Of a stretch of 64,000 nucleotides of DNA, positions 8,381 to 17,478 are shown in pieces. Each line of letters begins with the position of its first letter. Positions within the stretch are counted from its first letter, which is position 1. The position numbers and the translations under genes are program-made. Source of the DNA: DAOUJI01 sp965237875. Its GTDB lineage: Bacteria; Chloroflexota; Dehalococcoidia; Lucifugimonadales; JAGWBF01. The notes under the pieces were generated by a model, which was not told where the DNA came from, did no database searches, and saw nothing but the letters and a program-made list of their open reading frames with translations. The stretch is from the NCBI GenBank assembly GCA_965237875.1, contig CBDEGP010000001.1:558001-622000 (forward strand). The letters run 5' to 3'.

Positions 8381-9307
8381 ATGCCGTTAGACCCACAGGC
8401 CCAGGAACTGCTCACCCAGATGGAAGCCTCCGGATTCCCGCCCCTGCATGAACTGACTCCCGCCGAGGCCCGCGGCCACGTCAACGCGTTGCCGCTTGGT
8501 TCGGGGCCGGAGGTGGGCAGGGCAGAAGACTTATTCATAGCCGTGCCCAATCACAGCGTGCCCGTGCGTGTATACACTCCCGGAGGACCAGGCCCGTTCC
8601 CGGCGCTGGTGTGGTTTCACGGCGGGGGATGGGTTGTGGGCAACGTCGAGCGCGCCGATGGAGTGGCCCGGCATCTGGCCCACGGATCAGGCAGTGTGGT
8701 AGTCTCGGTGGACTATCGCCTGGCGCCTGAGACCAAGTTTCCCGGTCCCCTTGACGACTGTTTCGCCGTCACAAAATGGGTGGCGGTCAATGCTGCGACT
8801 TTGAACGTCGATCCCGCCCGAATCGCAGTGGGAGGGGACAGCGCCGGGGGCAACCTGACTGCCGCCGTGACCCTTATGGCGCGTGACAGGGGCGGTCCCG
8901 ACCTGGCGTTCCAGCTGCTTGTGTACCCCGTGACGGACATGGACTTCGACACCCCATCGTACCTGGAAAACGCCGACGGCTACTTGCTGACCAGGGACAC
9001 CATGATCTGGTTCTGGGACCACTACGTAAGGGAGCCGGAGGACGGCGGCAATCCGTACGCCTCTCCTCTGCGGGCCGATGACCTGACCGGGCTGCCGCCC
9101 GCGTTGGTGATTACGGCCGAGTACGACCCCTTGCGTGACGAGGGGGAGGCATACGCCGAGAAGCTGAAGGCGTACGGCGTTCCCACAGAACTCTCCCGCT
9201 ATGATGGGATGGTGCACGGCTTCTTTGAGATGTACGGCACCGTAGACAGAGGCGTTGAAGCCTTGGCCCACGCATCGAGGGCCCTCAGGACGGCGCTGGG
9301 CGCCTAG
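8381..9307 (+). CDS. Alpha/beta hydrolase, hormone-sensitive-lipase family esterase
   Basis: Probable carboxylesterase of about 308 aa. The HGGGW oxyanion-hole motif is near residue 80, followed by VDYRLAPE. The nucleophile is in GDSAGG (S154), the acid in EYDPLRDEG (about D249), and the histidine in GMVHGF (about H279). This combination defines the HSL/bacterial type IV lipase group, which hydrolyses short-chain esters. No signal peptide, so cytoplasmic. Same direction as the SDR before it; the pair probably belongs to one catabolic unit with the convergent MFS carrier downstream. Confidence 0.93.
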   Translation: MPLDPQAQELLTQMEASGFPPLHELTPAEARGHVNALPLGSGPEVGRAEDLFIAVPNHSVPVRVYTPGGPGPFPALVWFHGGGWVVGNVERADGVARHLAHGSGSVVVSVDYRLAPETKFPGPLDDCFAVTKWVAVNAATLNVDPARIAVGGDSAGGNLTAAVTLMARDRGGPDLAFQLLVYPVTDMDFDTPSYLENADGYLLTRDTMIWFWDHYVREPEDGGNPYASPLRADDLTGLPPALVITAEYDPLRDEGEAYAEKLKAYGVPTELSRYDGMVHGFFEMYGTVDRGVEALAHASRALRTALGA

Positions 9308-9351
9308 CGCCGTCGGCGGGGAGCTTCGACAGTCTTTCACTGCTTTCAGAT

Positions 9352-9530
9352 GGGCCTCGGCGACCGCCGGTCGCCTCTACGGCGGGCCCGAGGCCATGTC
9401 CCCATCTTTCCGAACGCCCCCAACAATGACAGGGTTGGGGGGCGCTTTCATGTAACTGCCCACAGTTGCTCGCCGTTGCTCGGTCCCGTCCCGGGGCATT
9501 ACGTTCCTCAGCGCGAACGGGGACCACATT
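9352..9530. repeat. Mosaic intergenic repeat, copy 3
   Basis: Shorter rearranged copy: GGCGACCGCCGGTCGCC palindrome near 9358-9375, then GTAACTGCCCACAGTTGCTCGCCG and a GGCATTACGTTCCTC module. It lies between two convergent genes. Confidence 0.65.
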
Positions 9531-9578
9531 TCAACAAGAACCGGGTTCGACTGTCGGCCCTTTCGCCCGAACCTTTTG

Positions 9579-10880
9579 TCAGGGCGTCTGGTGGCGGGGA
9601 GGACGCGTGCGAGGGTTCCCCATGTATAGGAACAGCAGGGACGCCGTTAGATAGAACGGTATGAAGGCTATCAACGCAAGGCTGTAGTCTCCATCATGGG
9701 TGTCCACTATACGGCCCGCCAATATGGGGGACAGCATCAACCCCACGTTGATCGTTGACGACATGAACCCCATCAGCGTGCCGTAGCTCCTGCGGCCAAA
9801 AAGCTGTCCAAGGCCCACGAACGCCAACATTCCTCCTCCCTCTCCGATGGCCAGTAGAACGATAAAGACGAGTATGCCTAGAGTCCCGTCCAGAAGCAGC
9901 AGGGCCAGCAGAGCCATGCCTGCAAAAACCCTGCCGGCGAACAACAATAGATGGACGGGTATGCGCATTCCCAGCGCTCCGATGCTTATCCTGATGGGTA
10001 TGGCCATCGACCACATGGCAGTGATCATGAAGCCGGCGGTTTTCTCGTCCATGCCCTTCCACACCATCATCTGCACCGAGTGCAGCGAAATGGCGCCCTG
10101 CACCCCGACCCCCAGCGTGGTTGCGATGAGCAACACCCACCAGACTCTGGTCCGCAGGGCCTCCCTGGCCGAGAAGTCTTGACCATCCCTCTGGGACTGC
10201 CCTTCCCCCTGGGCTTCAGAGCCGGTCCCCAATCCCTCCACTGGCCTGGCTCCCTCAAGCCGAAGACCCATCTTCTCGGGCGAATGGCGGACCAACAGCC
10301 CCAGGGGGATGATGGCGAAGACTGTGAAGATTCCCGCATAGAGGAGAACGTCACGCCATCCTATGGTGTGGACCCCCAGAGTGACCAAAGGCAGAATCAC
10401 GATTCCGCCGACCGTGCCGCCGGTGGTTGAGATGGACATGGCCAGGGAGAGCCTGCGGTGGAACCACCGGTTGATGGCGCTCATCAGCGGATGTCCGCCT
10501 AGGCCGGCGCTTCTGCCGACGGAAACGACGCCGACGAACACCAGCATGAAAAGCCAGTAGTTGTGGGTCCAATGGAGGATTATGTAGCCAATGCCGGCCA
10601 TGACTCCGCCGACGATGATCAGCGGCATGGAGCCGAACCGGTCCACCAGCGGCCCCACGATGGGCCCGATGATGCTGCCCTCCGCCCTCTGCATGGCGAA
10701 GACGATGGAGGCTTGAGTGCTGTTGAGCCGCAGGTCGTCCCGAATGGGACCGAAGAGGATGGGAGCGCTGTTATGGAACAGTCCCCCGGCCAGGACCCAA
10801 ATGGCAAAAGTGGAGGCCAGGACCCACCATCCGTAGTAGGCCCCCTTCAGTCTCCGAACAAAAGGAAATGTGGGAGTCAA
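9579..10880 (-). CDS. Major facilitator superfamily transporter
   Basis: Integral membrane carrier of 433 aa with about 12 hydrophobic segments. The N-terminus YYGWWVLASTFAIWV is typical of the oxalate/formate-antiporter-like (OFA/MCT) branch of MFS. A central hydrophilic loop of about 35 residues, rich in Glu, Gly and Gln, separates the two six-helix halves. It likely moves an organic anion or monocarboxylate; the substrate is inference. It converges on the esterase and SDR, so it may import the compound they process. No regulator is adjacent. Confidence 0.9.
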   Translation of the reverse strand: MTPTFPFVRRLKGAYYGWWVLASTFAIWVLAGGLFHNSAPILFGPIRDDLRLNSTQASIVFAMQRAEGSIIGPIVGPLVDRFGSMPLIIVGGVMAGIGYIILHWTHNYWLFMLVFVGVVSVGRSAGLGGHPLMSAINRWFHRRLSLAMSISTTGGTVGGIVILPLVTLGVHTIGWRDVLLYAGIFTVFAIIPLGLLVRHSPEKMGLRLEGARPVEGLGTGSEAQGEGQSQRDGQDFSAREALRTRVWWVLLIATTLGVGVQGAISLHSVQMMVWKGMDEKTAGFMITAMWSMAIPIRISIGALGMRIPVHLLLFAGRVFAGMALLALLLLDGTLGILVFIVLLAIGEGGGMLAFVGLGQLFGRRSYGTLMGFMSSTINVGLMLSPILAGRIVDTHDGDYSLALIAFIPFYLTASLLFLYMGNPRTRPPRHQTP

Positions 10881-11077
10881 AGCTTAAGGGCCGTCAACTC
10901 TGCGCTGCCCCCGCGACCGGCGGCTCCGCCGTGTTTTTCAATACGTTCGCCCCCAGTGTGTGGAAAAGCCAGGATTTGGAGTATAATATCCGAACAAGCC
11001 GTTCCCCGACGGCCTGTGGGAGCCAATAGCTGGACAGGTTGAACAATGGGAAGGCTGTTCCGATCCTTAGCCGATTT

Positions 11078-11107
11078 TTGGAATATATCATATCAAGGAC
11101 CTATACT
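11078..11107 (+). promoter_or_regulatory. Candidate promoter of the DUF1800 gene
   Basis: TTGGAA (11078-11083), 18-bp spacer, TATACT (11102-11107). An AAGGGGGG ribosome site follows and the ATG is at 11140. A second possible -10, TATAAT at 10982, has no good -35. The gap 10881-11139 holds nothing else I can identify. Confidence 0.5.
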
Positions 11108-11139
11108 ATCACGGGCAGACAACGGATAAGGGGGGCAAA

Positions 11140-12549
11140 ATGGCGGACCAGGATATAGCGTTGATGGCCCACTTGATGCGCCGCGCCGGGTTCGGCGCGA
11201 ACCGCGATGAGCTGGAGGAACGCGTTGCAAAGGGGTACGAGCAGACGGTGGAAGAGCTGCTTGACCCGGACGCATACGGCGTTCCGAGGATGGACACCGA
11301 CGTCCTGCTGAGGACCTACCTCTACTTGCAGAGCGGAGTAGGCCCCCCCAGCGGGAGCAACCGTCACGTCTACTACCTTATCAACAACCCTCGGCCGCTG
11401 GAGGAGAAGATGTCTCTCCTGTGGCACATGGTCTTCGCCACGGGCAACGCCAAGCTGGACAATCCTCTGGAACTGGCCCGGCAGTTGGACATGTTCCGCG
11501 AAAACGGGCTCGGCAACTTCCGGGAGCTTCTTGTCGAGTTGGCCAAGAATCCGGCGATGATCTACTGGCTCGACAACAACTATAACCACAGAGACCTCCC
11601 CAACGAGAACTGGGGCAGGGAGCTTTTGGAGCTCTTCTCCATGGGCCAGGGCAACTACACCGAGAAGGACGTTTTCGAGTGCGCCCGGGCCTTCACGGGC
11701 TGGACCCTCGCTCCAAAGTCCCCTTCGGGAAGCGGCATGGGACGCTGGATGTGGGACTTCAAGTACGACGACGAGGACCACGACGACGGAGAGAAGGACT
11801 TCCTCGGCCACAGGGGGCGGTTCAACGGCGAAGACGTCATCGACATCATCGTGCGCCAACCGGCCACCGCCCGGTTCATAGCGCGCCACCTGTACAACTT
11901 CTTCGTGGCCGACGAGACCCAGGTCCCAGCATGGCTGCACACTCCCCCGAGGGACCCGGTGGCCGTCAACATCATCGCAGACGCCTTTACGTCCTCGGGC
12001 TTCGTGTTGAAGGACACGCTGCGCGTCATCTTCAACTCGGACTTCTTCAAGGAGTCCCAGTTCCAGCGCGTCAAGAGCCCGGCAGAAGTCATCGCCGGCA
12101 CCATGAGGTTGGTGGGAGACTTCTCCTACCCCCGGCCCGGTCTGGAAATCCTGGGCATGGAGTGCTCATACATGGGCCAGTTCCTTTGCGACCCGCCTTC
12201 AGTGGAGGGGTGGCATTACGGAGACGAATGGATAGACAGCGGCTCGCTGGTGAAGCGCATCAACTTCTGCGCGGACGCCGTGTCCACCATAGACTATCCG
12301 GGAGTCCAGGCCATCATCAAGCGCGTCAGGGACAAGGGGAACCTGAACCCGGTAGATTTCGTGGACGCTTGTCTGGACCTGCTGGGTCCGATTGCTGTCA
12401 ATGACGGCACCCGGGACGAGCTGCTGGCTCTGGCTGAGAAGGACGGAGACTTGAGGTGGGACACGGACGAGGCGGCCGGCGCGGCTCCTCAGCGGATTGG
12501 GGACATGCTTGCCCTCATAGCCTCCACCAGAGAGTACCAATTTGCCTAA
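11140..12549 (+). CDS. DUF1800 family protein
   Basis: 469-aa protein of a widespread uncharacterised family. Typical marks: HLMRRAGFGANRDE at the N-terminus, WHMVFATG, the NENWGRELLELFSMGQGNYTE block near residues 150-170, and ARAFTGW. Family members are often encoded beside a DUF1501 partner; here the partner position holds an NHL-repeat protein. No signal peptide is seen, although many relatives are exported. The ATG is preceded by AAGGGGGG. Function unknown. It is 45 bp from the NHL gene, so the two are probably one operon. Confidence 0.9.
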   Translation: MADQDIALMAHLMRRAGFGANRDELEERVAKGYEQTVEELLDPDAYGVPRMDTDVLLRTYLYLQSGVGPPSGSNRHVYYLINNPRPLEEKMSLLWHMVFATGNAKLDNPLELARQLDMFRENGLGNFRELLVELAKNPAMIYWLDNNYNHRDLPNENWGRELLELFSMGQGNYTEKDVFECARAFTGWTLAPKSPSGSGMGRWMWDFKYDDEDHDDGEKDFLGHRGRFNGEDVIDIIVRQPATARFIARHLYNFFVADETQVPAWLHTPPRDPVAVNIIADAFTSSGFVLKDTLRVIFNSDFFKESQFQRVKSPAEVIAGTMRLVGDFSYPRPGLEILGMECSYMGQFLCDPPSVEGWHYGDEWIDSGSLVKRINFCADAVSTIDYPGVQAIIKRVRDKGNLNPVDFVDACLDLLGPIAVNDGTRDELLALAEKDGDLRWDTDEAAGAAPQRIGDMLALIASTREYQFA

Positions 12550-12594
12550 GGCTCAGGCTGCGAAGATAGAAATAGCCGTCTTGCAGGGGGTGAA

Positions 12595-13701
12595 ATGTCT
12601 ACCGCGTATGTGAAGGGAAGAGTCTTCAACTTCGAATCCTCCATTGGAGGAACCGGCTTGGCCGGAAACGGCTTCTTCTACCCCTCGGACTTTGCATTGG
12701 GTCATGACGGGTTGCTCTATGTCCTGAGCAAGAGCATCGAATTCGCCCCCGCAGCGGGAATCACCTGCTGCACTTTCGAACCGAAGGTGCTCTGGGAAAG
12801 CCGGGGCAACGACTTTCTTAAGGATACGGGGCCTCTGCCCAGCGCCATAGCGGTGGACAAGGACAGGACGGTCTACGTGGGCGACGAGTTCAACAACCGG
12901 ATTTACCTGTATGACTCTGAGGGTTCCTACGCTGGGGTATGGCGGGATGGAGAGCAGTACGCACCAGCCCCCGGCGAGCGCGTATTCGAGGCGCAGAACA
13001 CCGTGAACAAGGGAACTCCTCTTGGCCTGTACCTGCAGAAGGTGGGCGCCCGCGACACCTTGGGCGACGGAGAGATCAATGGGCCCATGGGTATGGTGTT
13101 CGACAGCGAAGAGAACCTCTACGTCTCCGACAGTCACAACCACCGGATCCAGGTGTTTAAGAAGGACGGGACGTTTCTCAGGAAATGGGGAAGCTACGGC
13201 GACGGCCCGGGCCAGTTCAATCTGCCCTGGGGCCTGACCATAGACAAAGAAGGGTTCGTATACGTGGCCGACTGGAAGAACTCCAGGGTCCAGAAGTTCA
13301 CCCCCGACGGTGAGTACCTGACTACAATCGGTGGCCCCGACTCGGGTGAGGGAGAGTTGGACCGGCCTTCCGGCGTGGCCGTGGACAAGGACGGCGACAT
13401 CTATGTCGTGGACTGGAAGGCGGCGCGGCTGAATATATACGACTCCGAAGGAACGTATCTATGGAAGTTCCTGGGAGACTGTGAACGCCCTTCAGTCTGG
13501 TCCCAGGCCAGGATCGACTCGAACCTGGACATCACGAGGGCCAGGAAGAGGGCGGACCTGTCCAGGGAGAAGTTCTTCCGGGTGCCCGTGACGGTGCGCG
13601 TGGACGACGAGGGCCGCGTCATGGTCCTGGAGTCCGTGGGTTCCCGCATCCAGATATACGTCAAAGAGCAGGACTGGTCCGACCCCCCGTTCAACCTCTA
13701 G
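12595..13701 (+). CDS. NHL-repeat beta-propeller protein
   Basis: 368 aa made mainly of NHL repeats. Clear blades include GPMGMVFDSEENLYVSDS, then NHRIQVFKKDGTFLRKWG, PWGLTIDKEGFVYVADW, and PSGVAVDKDGDIYVVDW. Such propellers act as binding scaffolds or, in some families, as lyases or hydrolases; nothing here shows a catalytic site. No signal peptide or membrane helix. GGGGGTGAA precedes the ATG. It follows the DUF1800 gene closely, which points to a joint role, perhaps handling an extracellular or envelope polymer, but this is only inference. Confidence 0.88.
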   Translation: MSTAYVKGRVFNFESSIGGTGLAGNGFFYPSDFALGHDGLLYVLSKSIEFAPAAGITCCTFEPKVLWESRGNDFLKDTGPLPSAIAVDKDRTVYVGDEFNNRIYLYDSEGSYAGVWRDGEQYAPAPGERVFEAQNTVNKGTPLGLYLQKVGARDTLGDGEINGPMGMVFDSEENLYVSDSHNHRIQVFKKDGTFLRKWGSYGDGPGQFNLPWGLTIDKEGFVYVADWKNSRVQKFTPDGEYLTTIGGPDSGEGELDRPSGVAVDKDGDIYVVDWKAARLNIYDSEGTYLWKFLGDCERPSVWSQARIDSNLDITRARKRADLSREKFFRVPVTVRVDDEGRVMVLESVGSRIQIYVKEQDWSDPPFNL

Positions 13702-13952
13702 GGTCATCGCCAGGAGCTTTTGTAGATTTGTAGGTCACGCTTCACGAGGCTGGCGCCCGTACCATTCGCGCCTCAGATGGGGCCCTTGGGGAATGAGGGC
13801 TGGACCTTCGCAGGATGATTCGGGATATATACGACCTAGATCGGTGTTCGTTCCTGCCCTTCTTGCAGATCATGAACTGACCCAACCGGTTGTCTTGGAG
13901 TACGGATGTTGTTTGGATTGAATCCCCTAGTGGAAACAAGGGAGTCGCGGAT

Positions 13953-14309
13953 ATGACTACTGAGAATCGTCCCGAACGAATCACATTCGATTTCGTTCGT
14001 AGTCCCTTCTTCAGAGTCGTCCATTCCAACGGGGCGTGGGGTGGCATCACGCCCCGTCAGGAGCTTTCAGTAACCTTTTTCTCAGAGAAGCAAGCGATCC
14101 CACAACATGTTACATATGAAGTTACGCCCTCTGGTCTCGGAACTGAAATCAGTCGTGACGTCGCGAAGAACATACAACGAGAGTGTGAGGTCGAGGTATT
14201 GATGAGTATGGCAGAAGCCGTTAGTCTTCACCAATGGCTCGGTAATAAAATAGATGAGTGGCGAAAGATTGGTCCGACGATTCCTCAGAAGAATCCACCG
14301 GAGGCATAA
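13953..14309 (+). CDS. Hypothetical protein
   Basis: 118 residues from the ATG at 13953, which follows GGGAG at good spacing; the longer frame from 13890 has no ribosome site. The middle part (ITFDFVRSPFFRVVH, then a beta-rich segment with TPRQELSVTFFSE) looks like a small all-beta domain, and the C-terminal 35 residues form a helix. I do not recognise the family with certainty. Base composition is lower in GC than the flanking genes. It heads a three-gene accessory group with 14315 and 14806. Confidence 0.7.
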   Translation: MTTENRPERITFDFVRSPFFRVVHSNGAWGGITPRQELSVTFFSEKQAIPQHVTYEVTPSGLGTEISRDVAKNIQRECEVEVLMSMAEAVSLHQWLGNKIDEWRKIGPTIPQKNPPEA

Positions 14310-14314
14310 TTACG

Positions 14315-14782
14315 ATGCTTCCCCTAGCCAAGCAGGATGGCTCTTACGCCAAGGAGTGGACCCAGGTAGATGTCGAGTCTGACACACCGGCTGTCGTCTC
14401 ATGGTATGGACAGATGACCCAGGAGATGGTTGGTGGCCTACCCTATATGGTTGATGAATTTCTCTTTCTAAGCGATGCTGTCCGTGGTACGGCAGAAACC
14501 CAAGCAGAATTCGAAAAACTAGCTGCCGAATGGAAGAAAGAAACTGCCCATTTGTCCTCGGTGAATATGATTGCGGAGCATCGTGCGTACCAGGAGATCA
14601 TAGGAATGGGTAAGGAAGCTATTCCCATGATCCTCCGGGATTTAAAAGAGGCACAATCTCAGTGGTTCTGGGCGCTCAGGTCTATTGCCAGAGAGTCTCC
14701 TGTACGTCCTGTAGACCGTGGGGACGTTGATGCAATGACAGCCGCTTGGCTCGACTGGGGCAAGCGTCGTCATTATATCTAA
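14315..14782 (+). CDS. Hypothetical protein of an accessory gene pair
   Basis: 155 residues from ATG 14315, preceded by CCGGAGG. The C-terminal half has recognisable conserved style: HRAYQEIIGMGKEAIPMIL, then WFWALRSIARESP, and a terminal AAWLDWGKRR. I have seen this architecture as an uncharacterised family commonly sitting directly upstream of a DUF7689-type protein, as here. No catalytic motif or membrane segment. An alternative start at GTG 14258 would overlap the preceding gene by 52 bp. Lower GC than the core genes suggests transfer. Confidence 0.75.
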   Translation: MLPLAKQDGSYAKEWTQVDVESDTPAVVSWYGQMTQEMVGGLPYMVDEFLFLSDAVRGTAETQAEFEKLAAEWKKETAHLSSVNMIAEHRAYQEIIGMGKEAIPMILRDLKEAQSQWFWALRSIARESPVRPVDRGDVDAMTAAWLDWGKRRHYI

Positions 14783-14805
14783 CACTGGGTTCCAGAGAAC
14801 CAAGC

Positions 14806-15238
14806 TTGACCGCTCAACTCCGCGAACTATTCCCGGGTCTCAATGAATTCAGCGTGACAAGCCCCCGAGAAGGGCGTTACAACTGTATAGCTTGGGCTGC
14901 TGGCACAAACACTCGATGGTGGTGGCCTGATCTTGACAGCTATTGGCCACCGGACGCCCCTATGGAGAGTAGTCTCGTTGCGTTCGTTGCAGCTTTCACC
15001 ACGATCGGGTACGCTCCTTGCTCCGATGGCGCTCTGGAAGATGGTTTTGAGAAGATTGCAATACCAGTCACCCGCTGGAGTTCAACACTCGGCTCGTCAG
15101 CTACGTACCGGTAGGTGGACCAGCAAACTCGACCAACTCGAAGACATTGAACATGCAAGCCCTACCGAGTTGGAGGGCGTCGAATACGGTGCGGTCGCCC
15201 AGTACATGCGGCGAACAACCGATACACTCACGGTCTAG
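14806..15238 (+). pseudogene. DUF7689-like gene split by a frameshift
   Basis: The first part, read from TTG 14806 or the overlapping ATG 14746, encodes LTAQLRELFPGL, then YNCIAWAAGTNTRWWWPDL and a GYAPCSDGALEDGFEKIAI stretch, and then runs out of frame to a stop at 15114. The continuation lies in the next frame: SPAGVQHSARQL, TGRWTSKLDQLEDIEHA and LEGVEYGAVAQYMRR, ending at 15238. The join falls at about 15058-15072 and requires skipping one base. The two parts together match the order of motifs in the DUF7689-type family. This is either a real inactivation or a one-base sequencing or assembly error. Function of the family is unknown. Confidence 0.7.
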
Positions 15239-15416
15239 TCCTAATGGAGAATTGGGCTTACGAGAACGGGATTGTGTTTCAGGTGTTTCAAACAGGGATG
15301 CCATAGCATTGGGAATAGCCATGGTTCCTCGTCTGTCCGTTAAGTTCTGGAGTCGGTCGGGCTCTTCTCTTGGGCATCGGCTGTGGGTCCGCACTTTACC
15401 GCTGCGTATGAATAGG
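15239..15416. other. Intergenic, no feature recognised
   Basis: Between the frameshifted gene and tRNA-Lys. Short frames only; nothing with a ribosome site or family resemblance. Confidence 0.5.
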
Positions 15417-15419
15417 TGG

Positions 15420-15492
15420 TAGGCCGTCAGGGAATCGAACCCTGGACACCCGGATTAAAAGTCCGGCGCTCTGCCAACTGAGCTAACGGCCC
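15420..15492 (-). tRNA. tRNA-Lys (anticodon TTT)
   Basis: Read on the minus strand it begins GGGCCGTTAGCTCAGTTGG and ends ACGGCCTA. All arms fold: a 7-bp acceptor with a G1-U72 wobble, a D arm with AGCTCAGTTGGCAGAGC, an anticodon stem CCGGA/TCCGG with loop CTTTTAA (anticodon complementary to 15457-15459), and a T arm with GGTTCGATTCC. The 3' CCA is encoded (15417-15419). It reads AAA/AAG lysine codons. It is isolated and divergent from pyrG. Confidence 0.97.
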
Positions 15493-15618
15493 ACATTTCT
15501 GCTGAAGTAAGCAGGATACTGATTCTATCAAGGGGGCCGTATGTCGGCAACCAGCCCACGCTGCGGCGCCCGCGTTTATGAGGCGCGGTTATTGGTCTCG
15601 TCAAAGGCCATATTGCTA

Positions 15619-15648
15619 TTGACACCCGTTCTTCCGCCGCCCTATAAT
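15619..15648 (+). promoter_or_regulatory. Consensus sigma-70 promoter upstream of pyrG
   Basis: Perfect TTGACA (15619-15624), 18-bp spacer, perfect TATAAT (15643-15648). The pyrG start lies about 108 bp downstream of the expected start point, leaving a leader in which I see no obvious attenuator. Confidence 0.8.
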
Positions 15649-15762
15649 TCGCTTGGACTTAAGACGCGGGCCTCTGAGGCGTCTCCGTCCACTTCGTTTC
15701 CCCCGATGACTCTCCCAGCATGATGTTTGCCCTTTCCCTGGACTTGGACACGTGCGCGTTAT

Positions 15763-17394
15763 ATGAGCGCTAAGTACATTTTCGTCACCGGAGGAGTCGT
15801 AAGTTCCGTAGGGAAAGGAATCAGCGTCGCCTCCATCGGCCGGATCCTCAAAAGCCGCGGCATATCCGTATCGGTGATGAAGCTGGACCCCTACCTCAAC
15901 GTGGACCCCGGGACCATGTCTCCCTATCAGCATGGAGAGGTGTTCGTGACACGCGACGGCGGAGAGACGGACATGGACCTCGGCCATTACGAAAGGTTCA
16001 TCGACTTGGAGCTTACCAAGTCGTCCAACCTCACGGCAGGCCAAGTGTACGGCGCCATCTTGACTAAGGAGCGCAGGGGGGACTTTTTAGGCGGCACCAT
16101 CCAGGCCGTCCCCCACGTCACCAACGAGATAAAGTCGAGAATCCTGGCTCTGGCCGAGGAGTCGGCCGCCGACGTAATCGTAGTCGAGGTGGGCGGCACC
16201 GTCGGCGACATCGAGGGCCTTCCATTCCTGGAAGCCATACGCCAGATGCGCAATGAGGTGGGCAGGGATAAGGTGTTCTACATCCACGTCACCCTGCTGC
16301 TCCACATGTCCGCCACGGGAGAGCTCAAGACCAAGCCGACTCAGCACAGCGTCAAAGAGCTTCGCACCATCGGCATCCAGCCGGACTGTCTTATCTGCCG
16401 CAGCGACCATGAAATGACCGACTCCATCAAGGACAAGCTCTCCCTGTTCTGCGACGTGCCGCAGGAAGCGATTATCCCGCTTATGAACGTCCCCACGGTC
16501 TACCAGGCGCCCCTCATATTGGAGGACTACGGCTTGGGAGACTTGCTGGTCAACTCGCTTGGCCTACGGAGCAGCGGCAGGGACATGAACGAATGGTCGA
16601 AAATGGTTGACCGGATTTGCCAGCCCAAGGAGAGGCTTCCCATTGCGTTGGTCGGCAAGTACGTCGAGCTTCCCGACGCCTATATCTCCGTCAACGAGGC
16701 CCTGAAACACGCGGGCCTCTTTCACGACCGGGACGTGGACATCCAGTGGGTGCATTCGGAGGACATAGAGCGGGATGGCCCCGGCGACCTGCTCAAGACC
16801 GTCTCGGGCATCGTCGTGCCCGGCGGGTTCGGCCCAAGGGGCGTGGAAGGCATGATAGCAACGGCCAACTACGCCAGGGTCAACAAAATCCCATACCTGG
16901 GCCTGTGCCTGGGGCTTCAGATGATGGTTGTGGAGTACGCCAGGAACGTGCTCGGACTTGACGGGGCCCACTCGTCGGAAATGGACTCCTCCACCGAGTT
17001 TCCCGTGATTGACATCATGCCCGACCAACGGGACATAACCGAAAAGGGCGGCACGATGCGGCTTGGCGTATATCCATGCCGCCTGACCGAAAACAGCCGG
17101 TCTCAGATGGCCTACCATAAGACGGAAGTGGCCGAGCGGCACCGCCACAGGTTCGAAGTCAACAACGGCTTTCGCGAGGACCTGGAGAACAGCGGCCTTC
17201 TGGCCGGCGGAATATCCCCCGACGGGCGGCTGGTTGAAATTACCGAGGTCGTGGACCACCCCTTCATGATTGGAGTCCAGTTTCATCCCGAGTTCCTGTC
17301 CAGACCCAACCGGCCTCATCCGTTGTTCAGGGACTTCCTGGCCGCCGCAAAAGTGACCTTGAGGGAAGGCGCACAACCTGCGCTTCCACTCTAA
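15763..17394 (+). CDS. pyrG: CTP synthase
   Basis: Makes CTP from UTP with ATP and glutamine, the last step of pyrimidine nucleotide synthesis; cytoplasmic tetramer. 543 aa from the ATG at 15763 (MSAKYIFVTGGVVSSVGKG), which is the family start; the open frame runs on to a TTG at 15727 that would add a non-homologous leader. The N-terminal synthetase domain has GGVVSSVGKG and the LDPYLNVDPGTMSPYQHGEV block. The C-terminal class I glutamine amidotransferase has the nucleophile in GLCLGLQ, and the His-x-Glu of VQFHPEF. Complete and ordinary. Followed by the transaldolase-like gene. Confidence 0.97.
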   Translation: MSAKYIFVTGGVVSSVGKGISVASIGRILKSRGISVSVMKLDPYLNVDPGTMSPYQHGEVFVTRDGGETDMDLGHYERFIDLELTKSSNLTAGQVYGAILTKERRGDFLGGTIQAVPHVTNEIKSRILALAEESAADVIVVEVGGTVGDIEGLPFLEAIRQMRNEVGRDKVFYIHVTLLLHMSATGELKTKPTQHSVKELRTIGIQPDCLICRSDHEMTDSIKDKLSLFCDVPQEAIIPLMNVPTVYQAPLILEDYGLGDLLVNSLGLRSSGRDMNEWSKMVDRICQPKERLPIALVGKYVELPDAYISVNEALKHAGLFHDRDVDIQWVHSEDIERDGPGDLLKTVSGIVVPGGFGPRGVEGMIATANYARVNKIPYLGLCLGLQMMVVEYARNVLGLDGAHSSEMDSSTEFPVIDIMPDQRDITEKGGTMRLGVYPCRLTENSRSQMAYHKTEVAERHRHRFEVNNGFREDLENSGLLAGGISPDGRLVEITEVVDHPFMIGVQFHPEFLSRPNRPHPLFRDFLAAAKVTLREGAQPALPL

Positions 17395-17478
17395 TGCCGG
17401 AGCCGATATGCCTTGGCGGACTGCGCCAACCGGCCCTGCCGACCTAAGCCAATCTGAAGCGTGTGATGAGGTGTGATG

